64,000 nucleotides of DNA from Ananas comosus. Taxonomy: Eukaryota; Streptophyta; Magnoliopsida; Poales; Bromeliaceae. Position 1 is the stretch's first letter; each line of letters opens with the position of its first letter. The notes beneath the pieces were generated by a model that was not told where the DNA came from, made no database searches, and saw only the letters and a list, made by a program, of their open reading frames with translations. This document shows positions 48,142 to 57,597 of the stretch, one piece after another. The stretch is taken from assembly GCF_001540865.1 (NCBI RefSeq), contig NC_033622.1, positions 7,824,584 to 7,888,583 of the forward strand, written 5' to 3'. A program made the translations under genes and the position numbers.

Positions 48142-49088
48142 ATGGCACCAAAGAAACGCCCCGTGACGAGATCTGCTCCGGCACCACCTCCCGAGGTGCC
48201 CGAGCAGTCAGGATCTGAAGAAATGCGGGAGTTACGAGTGCAAATTGCTACAATGGTTGGTGTGGTGCAGCGCCAAGAGGATCGGATTGCAAGGCTGCAG
48301 GAATTGGTGGTGCAGCAGGCGTTGGCTTAGGCAGATATTGGGCGACCTACGCCCCCTGCTTTGTATCTGGTGCGACGGAGGGAGTGGCCACGACGGCTGT
48401 ACCGGTTGCAGTGCGACCCGCACTGGTGGTGGTGGCTACTGGTTCAGGGACTTCAAATCCCGAGGGTGCGGCATTGGAGGCGGAAAGGGAGCGCGCACTT
48501 GCGGCCCTTGTGATGTTCCGAAAGTTTAGTCCACCGGTGTTTGACAGGGAGAAAGTCGAGCCTTGGATGGTCGAGTCATGGATTGACTGGATGGAGACCC
48601 TCTTTGAGGATCTCTACACTTTGGAGAAAGACAAAGTACACCTTGCCACACATTGGTTGGAGTGGTCGGCGAAGGTGTGGTGGAAGAGGGTCAAGCGAGA
48701 TCGGTCTTCCGACCTTCCGTCGTTGACGTGGGAGGAGTTTCAGGAATTAATTTTCACTAATTATTTCCCCGATAGTGAGAAGAAGAAGCTTCAAGACCAA
48801 TTCCGAAAATTGAGGCAAAGAAATCGCTCGGTGGGAGAATATGAGAGGGAGTTTTCTCACATCATTGACTGCGTCCCCGATGTGGTGCGGGACGGCAAGG
48901 ATCGGGCCGATTGATTCGAGTGAGGACTTCGGCCGGATATCTACAAGGCGGTTCATATCCTCAAGCTTACTACCTTTGCAGAGGTGTTAGATCCGGCGTT
49001 GTGGGCGGAGCATGGTAACGCCTATGCTCGTACTAAGCGTGAGGCATCCGAGAAGGACGGAGGAAAGAAGCGAGCTCCGGGTGGTTCG
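48142..49088 (+). pseudogene. Gag (5' part) of the nested gypsy element, broken
   Basis: MAPKKRPVTRSAPAPPPEV starts after an acceptor-like GTTTCAG. A TAG at 48328 and a frame change follow before the gag core in 48384-48914 (PPVFDREKVEPWMVESWI, WWKRVKRD, FTNYFPDSEKKKL, EYEREFSHIIDCVP). Two TGA codons at about 48912 and 48918 replace likely Trp. The frame continues to a Lys-rich end and is cut at 49088 by the copia derivative; it resumes at 53392. Confidence 0.8.
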
Positions 49089-49687
49089 TGTTAGGTCCTA
49101 TGTGTTGGCAAGTTTCGTGGGTCTAGTCGGAGTCTTGAAGAAGTCCGGAGCGCAGTATTGAAGATCGAAGAATTCAAGACTTAGAAGAATCGGAAAGGAC
49201 GCAAAACACGCAAAACTTGAATCACGATGCTCAGGTAAAGTTTTAATTTATGTTATGGTGGTTCATACTTAGTTATAGGCATTAGAATCATTTAATCAAA
49301 GTTTAGTTGGTTAGAAAGTGCTTCGGAAGGTTACGGAACTCGAAACAATGCAAAATCTCAAAAATTGCATTGTGTACCGGTACAGCAATTGAGCCCGTAC
49401 CGGTACAGCCATTGACTTGGCTTCGTATTTCTGTTCCATCCTTGTGTAACCGGTGACAGCCTTTCGTGTACCGGTACACTGTGTAAAACCGTGAAAACTT
49501 TCTAATTCGACTCCGATTGATTCTAAAGTCTATAAATAAGCTGTTTTAAATGTATTTTGATTCTCAATTTGTATTTGGACTACACGCGAGGAGTTAATGT
49601 TTTGTGATGACATTGAACTTCGTTTTCTTTTACAATGTTAATTGTTGAGTTTGTTTTTTTGTCACGAAATTGCCAAAGGGGGAGATT
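49089..49687 (+). repeat. Truncated 5' LTR joined to a copy of the 3' spacer
   Basis: 49089-49544 matches the start of 52334-53391 up to CTATAAATAAGCT, including GTACCGGTAC motifs (about 49374-49480). From 49545 it matches the sequence just before the 3' LTR, including GTCACGAAATTGCCAAAGGG. After AGATT, where the LTR should start, unrelated DNA follows at 49688. Confidence 0.8.
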
Positions 49688-49872
49688 CATCAACTCACAT
49701 CTTGATAATTTTGAAACTTGAAATCAGTTTTGATTATGAAATTTTGATGTTTGGATGTATTTTGAAATTTTATAATATATTATTTTCATCATAATGATTT
49801 TTAGAGTAAAAACCTTAATTTATATGAAATTAATTTAATTTGATGGATTTTTAAAGGAAAATTTTCGAAATC

Positions 49873-50429
49873 AGGGATCGTGTACCGGTACAGGATCGTG
49901 TACCGGTACGGGTACTGTAGCCGCGGATATATATCCGGTTACAGAGTTATTGTTCTCTCTCAAATCTGAACCAAACTTCATTTTCTCTCTCTCTAAAAAT
50001 CCCTGGTGCCTTCCTCTTGCTGATCTACACGTTTTCCCTCAGATATTTGTGAGTATTTAGCTTGGATTTAATCGTTTCATCGCGTTCATGTTTATTTTTC
50101 GAAAATATTTCGAGTTGAAGCTAGATCTCTGTTTTTTATCGTTTTTGATGCAATTTTTTGCTGTAGATCAGTGCTTAATGACATTATCTTGCTTCTAGAA
50201 CACTTGAATCACATCAAAACACATTATTTTTCGCTGATCTAAGATTTATGCTCTAATATGCATGTAATTTCGGAATTTTTCAAAAAGTTCAATTTTTGCT
50301 GAAATTTCTTGCATGATTTGGTTAGAAATAGCATTTGTATGCATTCTAATGTATTTAGAAACTTTTTTGCTGTTTTTACAGATTTTTTTCAAAAATTTTG
50401 TTCATGTATGTAATTTTTGATATAGGAAA
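49873..50429 (+). promoter_or_regulatory. Putative internal promoter and leader intron of accessory ORF copy 3
   Basis: Two GTACCGGTAC motifs (about 49881-49910) precede GGATATATATCC, a TATA-like box at about 49925-49936. A CT-rich leader follows. A donor-like ATTT|GTGAGT lies at 50048/50049 and an acceptor TTTTTGATATAG ends at 50425. The ATG is four bases further. The intron of 377 bp matches the 367- and 397-bp candidates of the other copies in position and size. Confidence 0.5.
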
Positions 50430-51806
50430 ATGGCGTTTTTGCTCGTACTGGTGCTTTTGGTGCTAATGGCTGGGAGATGGAGCCGTGGTGGTGGTAGAGG
50501 TCGTCAAGGGGCTTCTAAAAGGACTCGTACAACTGGAGAAGCGTCCGGATCTGATCCGGATTATTAGGAAAGCTCCTCTGAAGAGGCAGAAGAACCTATT
50601 GCTGCTCTTGATAAGGGCAAAGGAATAGCTGGCGAATACTCACGTGGCGGTGGTTCTCGTGCAAGAAAAACTCGGTCAAAGCATGCTGCAGATGTTCCTC
50701 CTGAGCGACGGAGGATGTACATGAGCAAGTCTTGCATTGCGGAGCGTTATGTCAACTTCAACGATCTTATTCATGACGTTCCTGACTTTCGCAGGTTGCT
50801 TCAGCGGGTTCCCATTGAGCCGGTTGGCAGAGTCCCTGCTCGCGCTCCTTTTTGTGTGGAACTCATTCGTGAGTTCTATATGAACGGAAAGGTACTTGCA
50901 GAAGATGAGGAGACCGGGACATTCCTCTTTGAGACATTCGTGCGTCAACAGAAGATTGCCGTTACCCCATATACTATTGGAGAGTTTTTGGGGATGAACG
51001 TAGACACTACGGGTTTTCTTTATACATCAGGTGGATTTCAGTCCTTATCTCATTGGGATACTGTTGTTGGAGCTATCTGCAAGGCGGGAGTGCACACTAA
51101 TCGTGCCTATGTAGAATCCAAGGATTTGCGACCAGAGTATCATTTACTTTCCTTGGTCTTGAGCTATAATGTGCAACCTACAATTGGGACAAAAAGAATC
51201 CGTTGGGATCGTTTGCTTCTACTGTTTTTGCTTGGCCACCCGGAGCAAGCTTATGGATTGAACATCAACATTCCCTTTTTAATGTGGCAGCGGATGGTCC
51301 ATGTCATTCAAGCTTCTGCCAGGCGGGATCTACTTCCATTTCCTCTTTTGATCACGAGGATTTTACAGGAGAATGGAATAGATGTTTCTTGCGAGAAGTA
51401 CGATTTCGGCCTTGGTCCTATCGATGCTGTTACTTGGGCCAAGTCAGTTAGTACACTAAAAACTTTTCAGCAGACAAACGGATCGTCGCGACCAGCTTCA
51501 AGCCAGGCACCTCCACCTCGAGCTGAGCGTGAGGGATCTTCCAGTTCAGAGGGAGAATCTCTTCGTCATGAAGTACGGTCTTTAAAGAAGAAGGTGGCTG
51601 ATCTTGCCAGGAAAGTGGAGGTAGGCATGAAGAGAATGATGGACAAGTTGGGATGCAGGCATGACGATATTTTTCCTACACAGCCTGTCTATACGAGGTC
51701 TACTTCCCGACATCCTCTTATTCCTCCGTCTACTGGAGCTTCAGGTGCGGGAGGTTCTGGAGCTGCTGGAGATGATGATGATGATGATGACGAGGACACG
51801 GAGTGA
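50430..51806 (+). pseudogene. Copia accessory ORF, copy 3 (one in-frame TAG)
   Basis: 458 codons in a single frame, interrupted only by TAG at 50565-50567 (codon 46). Residues 1-15 (MAFLLVLVLLVLMAG) are strongly hydrophobic, followed by an Arg/Gly-rich patch and an acidic Ser/Glu stretch. The central domain runs about residues 95-330: RAPFCVELIREFYM, ITVTPYTIG-like (IAVTPYTIGEFLGM), VESKDLRPEYHLLSL, IRWDRLLLLFLLG, NINIPFLMWQRM. A Ser/Pro-rich linker, a probable coiled coil (about 376-410, HEVRSLKKKVADLARKV) and an Asp run near the C-terminus follow. It aligns in order with copies 1 and 2 but with many substitutions, so it is a separate subfamily. The ORF from 50715 (363 codons) is open by itself. 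Function unknown. Confidence 0.75.
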
Positions 51807-52333
51807 TCTCTGTCTCGCATTCAGACTTGCTGCTTCCCTATGTTTTTCTTTAGGACGATGTTTTCGCTTTGTTTGCTTATCTTTTCTTTGCTTGTTTTAT
51901 TTTTGTTTAGGCCTGTAACTATGACTAGGCTACTATTATGCTTTCTAGTATGTTTTTTTCTCTCTATTTGCTTTATTTTGGCAATTTTTGACAAAAAGGG
52001 GGAGAGCGTAGATGAAGGGGGAGAGCGTAGATGAAGAGGGCAAGCATAGATGAACAGGCATTGAACTAAAGCAGAGGATGATGAGAGTTCAAAAACAAAG
52101 ATCGAGATGTGAACAAAAGGGAGAAGGAAATCAAGACTTCAAGACTCCTAGTTGCGTCTAAGTCATAGAGTCTGTTTTAGGAGTTTTAAATGTAATTTTG
52201 ATTCTCAATTTGTATTTGGACTACACGCGAGGAGTTTAATGTTTTAGTGATGACAATTGAACTTCGTTTTCTTTTTACAATGTAATTGTTGAGTTTGTGT
52301 GTGTTTTGTCACGAAATTGCCAAAGGGGGAGAT
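51807..52333 (+). other. 3' spacer and polypurine tract of the copia derivative
   Basis: Contains ACAAAAAGGGGGAGAGCGTA twice-like units near 51990-52035 and ends GCCAAAGGGGGAGATT before the LTR. It matches the spacer copy at 49545-49687. Confidence 0.65.
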
Positions 52334-53391
52334 TGTTAGGTCCTATGTGTTGGCAAGTTTCGTGGGTCTAGTTGGAGTCTTGAAGAAGTCCGGAGCGGAG
52401 TATTGAAGATCGAAGAATTCAAGACTTCGAAGAATCGGAAAGGACGCAAAACACGCAAAACTTGAATCACGATGCTCAGGTAAAGTTTTAATTCATGTTA
52501 TAGTGGTTCATACTTAGTTATAGGCATTAGAATCATTTAATCAAAGTTTAGTTGGTTAGAAAGTGCTTCGGAAGGTTACGGAACCCGAAACAATGCAAAA
52601 TCCCAAAAATTGCATTGTGTACCGGTACAGCAATTGAGCCCGTACTGGTACAGCCATTGACTTGGCTTCGTATTTTTGTTCCGTCCTTGTGTAACCGGTG
52701 ACAGCCTTTCTTGTACCGGTACACTGTGTAAAACCGTGAAAACTTTCTAATTCGACTCCGATTGATTCTAAAGTCTATAAATAAGCTATTGGGGTTCTCT
52801 AACAGATCAAGCATCACGCAAATACATGTTTGAGAAACCCTAAAGGCTCGGATTTCATTCTAAACCTATTTTCTACAAATTAGCCTCTTTAGATCAAATC
52901 GAGATATTATTTCGCATTCTCTATATGTCGATTTGATCTCCGCTTCGCTTGGAGTTCTATTCCCTGATTTTCTACGATACTCCTAAGCGAAGGATCACCA
53001 TAATCATGATACTCTTCATGAGTGGCGTCGTGGATTCGGCGTGATTGAAGCTTCGTGGATTCGAAGTGGAGGCGTTTGTGGACTCGAACGTGAGGGCGTG
53101 GACAACCCGGAGGGTAGCGCGAAGATTCATAGGAGGTTAAGAGAGGTTGAGTCCGTGGAGTCGGTAATCACCTTGTAATCTTTTCTCTTAGTGAATTATT
53201 TTTTCGCGTGTTGGTCCCGTGGGTTTTTCTCCAAGTTGGAGTTTTCCCACGTAAATCTCGGTGTGCTTTTTATTTTCCGCATTTATTTTTATTGCATCGA
53301 GATTTGTGGTTTTTGGCGGTTCACCTATTCACCCCCACCTCTAGGTGATAGATACAATCTAGATAGATCCTTGGGCTCCTCAAAACTTTCA
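52334..53391 (+). repeat. 3' LTR of the copia derivative, 1058 bp
   Basis: Begins TGTTAGGTCCTATGTGTTGG and ends AAACTTTCA, followed by GTTCG. GTACCGGTAC motifs lie at about 52617-52727 and a TATA box (CTATAAATAAGC) near 52782. Confidence 0.85.
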
Positions 53392-55094
53392 GTTCGGGAG
53401 GTCAGTCGAAATCGAAGAAGCCTCCGAAGTACCCGCGAACACAGTCCAAGGATCGTGGGGCTCAGCAGTGTGTCATTTGTGGTGGAAATCATGAGCCGAA
53501 GCCGTGCGGGCAGCGTGAGGGGAGATGCTTCACATGTGGTCAGGCTGGACACTTTAGCCGTCATTGTCCGGGAATGGCCTCGCCTGCCCTGTCGGTTGTA
53601 TCGGCTTCGACCACTCCGGGACATTATGGAGGAGTTCCACCTGCCGCCGCATCTGCCGGACGTGCGATGGCGCCGCTTCAACCTGAAATGGCCCGGCCGG
53701 CTCCGAGTGGTCAGGTGTTTGCCGCTCAAGCGGAGGAACCTGCAGAGGTCGAGGAGCGCAACGTCGTGGCAGGTATGGTGGTAGTAAATGGAGTTCGAAC
53801 TAGAGCTATGTTTGACACAGAGGCAACTCATCATTCATTAGTCGACCATTTGCTGAGATGCATGGTATAGAAGTTCGATTGAGCGAGAGCACTTGGCGGG
53901 TTGAAGCCCCCAAGCGCGTATTTGTTATTAGAAAGGAGTGCTTGGCTTGTCTAGTACAGGTGGGCGACTGGATTATGCCGACACGTTTACTAGTGCTCAA
54001 GAGGTTGAAGGATTTTGATATAATATTGGATATGGACTGGCTCTCGAAATACTATGCGTCTATTGACTGCAAAAGTAAGGTGATAACTTTTCATGAGCCG
54101 GGACAAGAGGGGTTCACCTTTCGAGCATGCAAGAGCTCGCTCTTCGCCATGACAGTGTCGGCATCAAGGGCGAGGAAGATGGTTAGTGGCAATTGCACGG
54201 CTTATTTGGCAACTGTGGTGGAGGTCGGTAGGGAGACTTCGGTNGCATGCAAGAGTTCGCTCTTCACCATGACGGTGTCGGCATCGAGGGCGAGGAAGAT
54301 GGTTAGTGGCGGCTGTGCGGCTTATTTGGCAACCGTGGTGGAGGTCTGCAGGGAGACTCCGGCACTTGAGGATATTTTTGTGGTTTGGATGTGTTTCCTG
54401 TGGAGTTACCAGGGATACCGCAGGACCGAGAGATCGAGTTCGTGATAGACTTGGTTTCCGGGACCGCACCGATCTCGAAGGCTCCGTACCGTATGGCATC
54501 GACCGAGTTGAAAGAGTTGAGGGCTCAATTGCAAGATCTCCTCGACAAGGAATTTATTATGCCGAGTGTGTCACCTTGGGGAGCCCCGGTACTGTTTGTG
54601 AAGAAGAAGGACGGGTCGTTTCGTCTTTGTGTGGACTATCGTGAACTAAATAAGGTCACGATTAAGAACAAATACCCGTTGCCCCGTATCGATGATTTGT
54701 TTGACCAGTTGCGAGGGTCTCGGGTGTATTCGAAGATAGATCTTCAGTCTAGCTATCATCAGCTAAAGATAAAGCCGGAAGATGTGTAGAAGACCGCGTT
54801 TCACACGCGATATGGACACTATGAGTTCACGGTCATGCCGTTTGGGCTCACAAACACCCCGGCAGCGTTCATGAATTTGATGAACCGTGTCTTCAAAGAT
54901 TTCTTAGATCAATTTGTCGTAGTATTCATAGACGACATATTGGTCTATTCTCGTAGTGACGAGGAGCACGTGGAACATTTGAGGATTGTGCTACAAGTCC
55001 TTCGTGAGGAGAAGCTTTATGCAAAGTTGAAGAAGTGCGACTTTTGGCTCCGTGAAGTTGCCTTTTTGGGACATGTCATTTCCGAGGGTGGAGT
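53392..55094 (+). pseudogene. Gag end, protease and reverse transcriptase start of the nested gypsy element, broken
   Basis: Resumes gag after the copia insertion with two zinc knuckles (CVICGGNHEPKPC, CFTCGQAGHFSRHC, about 53470-53570). The protease reads MFDTEATHHS (53814 onward); Glu replaces the Gly of the Asp-Thr-Gly active site. Frame changes occur near 53850 and 54380. A 119-bp segment is doubled around an N (54125-54363). Reverse transcriptase runs from DVFPVELPG to SEGG, with [10 protein letters not shown] near 54925 and a TAG at 54787. It is cut at 55094 by a solo LTR and resumes at 57598. Confidence 0.85.
54125..54363 (+). repeat. 119-bp tandem duplication around an ambiguous base (N at 54244)
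   Basis: 54125-54243 and 54245-54363 are the same segment of pol, starting GCATGCAAGAG, with about a dozen differences. A single N separates them. The homologous stretch in the intact gypsy gag-pol (about 25870-25960) is single-copy. Confidence 0.85.
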
Positions 55095-57597
55095 TGTCAC
55101 GCCCCAATCCCCGCCAATTTGGTCAGGTTCGGGTCACGTCAACAGACGCCGAACGGACAGCATCTCCCCTGTCCGCCCAAGGCTCTAACACAAGTATAAT
55201 TAAGCAATCGATAAAGAGATTTGCAATTATACAAGACTTGCACGAGGGCAAGCAACAACGGAAACGAAAGCTCTAAGCTAATACATACAACCATACATGG
55301 TATTTGATTAAATTTAAACCAAATACAAGTGAACTAAAACTATTACATTTTTTTTCCATTCAACCATAATTCTTATACAACTTAATTATTCCACCAAAAC
55401 AAATGATTGTTTACAACTTTACATTTCTCTAAATCAACAAAGAAAAGTTGATACATGTACAAAAGGAATGACTAAAAATGGATAAGTCTCGGTGGCCACT
55501 ACCTATGGCGCAATACCCTTGCCTCGATCCTCCGCCGCTCCGCTCGCGCTCGGACCTATAGGGTTAGTGGTGTGAGAATTACAACGAAGTTTTCAGTGGG
55601 TTCAGCAACTGACCTCGCCAATTTACCCACTAGGTCTATTCAGGCATAAGTATTTCAAAGAAATAGAAACTGTAACCAATGGTAATGCTAATACTATGCC
55701 TGCAAGAAAGATGTCAGTGGATATATAATCTAATAATGAATGCTCATGCATGCATGCTTGTTTCATAACTTTACTTTGGCTTTTACCCAATCTTGCCGGT
55801 TAACCTTGTTAACCTAATAACTCACAACCCGAAATCCCTTAATAACGGGAGACTCGAACCACCCTAGGGACCGTCCTCTGGGGGGACTTTACCACGCCAA
55901 GTGGTGACCAACTCTGGAGCGCACCGCTCGAGGGAGAGTTACCTCTCTCAAGCCAAGACTTATCGTGAGTATCGATCCAATCCTCAACTTGAGGATACAT
56001 AGCCACTAGTCACAATGCCATTGTCATAAGAGGTTTCTACCTATTTGTTCATGCTACTTTCCAAGTCATACTTGTCACGATGTCACTATGGTTAAATTAT
56101 GTTTAACAACCAATTTCTCAATGCCAATCATGTCTTTATTGTCAATGTCACCTTTGTTTACTATTGTCCAAGTCCAAGTCTCACATTCATACAACTTTAG
56201 GGTTCTACCATACATGTCCATTATGGTTCTTGTTCAATCACTATGTTCATCTACGTTAGAAGCATAATATTGAAATTCTAACCACTAATCACATATCAAA
56301 ACACCCTATCATGCATGAATGGTACTATACATAATTATGCTCAACAAAAGTGAAATAGACATAAAGGGGAATCCGATGATTCCGGCGTACACCCCCCACC
56401 TTAAATATTGTAGATGGGTTGTAGTTCGACTCTCGTGATTTTAGGACGCCTCTCCCGCGACCTAAATCCAAAATAAAACCAAATTAGGCCCTATATACTA
56501 GATCTCTTACTTAACCTTTTCGTAACATTAAACGGAGTTGTCCCACGCGTCGGGAATACCCCCAATTAGGTTTCCAAGAGGTTAATTTGCATTGGAAACG
56601 ACCGGAGGCAAAAGCCCCAATTTCTAAGCCCTAACAATGCCATAACGGAATTTCTCATAGATTGATCTCATCTCTAAGCAAAAGCTAGCTTAGAATCACC
56701 TAGGAAGCTCTCTAATTTTGTTTCCAAGCTATTTAGACCATTCCTAGGGCATCTATAGTGAACCCTAGTAATCCACTATGGGAGCACCTCAAGAAAACCA
56801 TGGTTTTCATGGTGTTCTAAGCTCTAGAAGGTTTCTAAGCTTATTAGAGGATCAAAACTCCAAAACTTAAGGTTTAAAACCAAACCCTAGAGTTCTACTT
56901 GTAAGAGAACTCACCTTTGCCCAAGCTACACCAAGCTCCTTTTTGTTGGAGAGCCCCAAGAACCACCAAAGCCTCCAAAACCCACTTTTCCAAACTTCTT
57001 CTTCTTCTTCTTCTTCTTCTTCTCCTTCTAGAGAGAGAGAGAGAACTTAGAGTGTTTGTGTGTGTGTGAGGAAATGAGAGAAAGAGCCCTCTTTCCCTCA
57101 TACATAACCCCACCAAGCCATAATTGCATTTAAGCCCCTCAACTTGTTGCCTCTCACACTGCCCAGACTGGGCACTTTTCGCGCGGAGGGATCGGTCCCT
57201 CTTCGGGAGGACTGGTCCCTGAGAGAAATTCTCCGCAGCATGCGTACAGGAACCGGTCCTCCCGCCTGGGGACCGGTTGCATCGGGCGCCTGCGCAACCA
57301 TCAGCTACGTGGACCGGTCCTTGCTCGAGAGACCGGTCCCCGAGAGCAATTCAGCACAGAATGGGCCCTTGCCCATTTTTCACACGTTCGGGGACCGGTC
57401 CTTCAACTCAAGGACCGGTCCCCGAGAGCACAAAGGCTGCAGTCTTGCAGACTTGCTCCAGCTTGCTCTCGAAGACCTCCAGTAATGCACTTTTGCTCTT
57501 TTTGACGCCTTCGGCCTTTCCGAAGCGTACCAACCTCGCACTTTGGTCATTTTGACTAAAGTTCGATATTCATTTACTGAGGTTTCGGTATATTACA
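55095..57597 (-). mobile_element. Solo gypsy LTR, minus strand, 2503 bp, inside pol; TSD GGAGT
   Basis: The left edge is TGTCACGCCCC, the right edge TATATTACA, with GGAGT at 55090-55094 and 57598-57602. It splits the reverse-transcriptase frame exactly between SEGG and VSIDPRK. It is the same family as 43287-45758 in reverse. On the minus strand an ACCGGT array (57424-57186) lies upstream of a CT-rich leader. A CTT microsatellite (about 56996-57020) is inside. Confidence 0.9.

Larger units (their letters stand above)
49089..53391 (+). mobile_element. Non-autonomous copia derivative: LTR remnant, accessory ORF, LTR; no gag or pol; TSD GTTCG
   Basis: Flanked by GTTCG (49084-49088, 53392-53396) inside gypsy gag. 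The right LTR is full (52334-53391). The left LTR (from 49089) breaks off near 49544 and joins a second copy of the pre-LTR 3' spacer (49545-49687, compare 52190-52333). No primer site, gag, protease, integrase or reverse transcriptase is present, yet the accessory ORF is almost intact. The structure suggests mobilisation of a rearranged or template-switched RNA. Confidence 0.85.
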
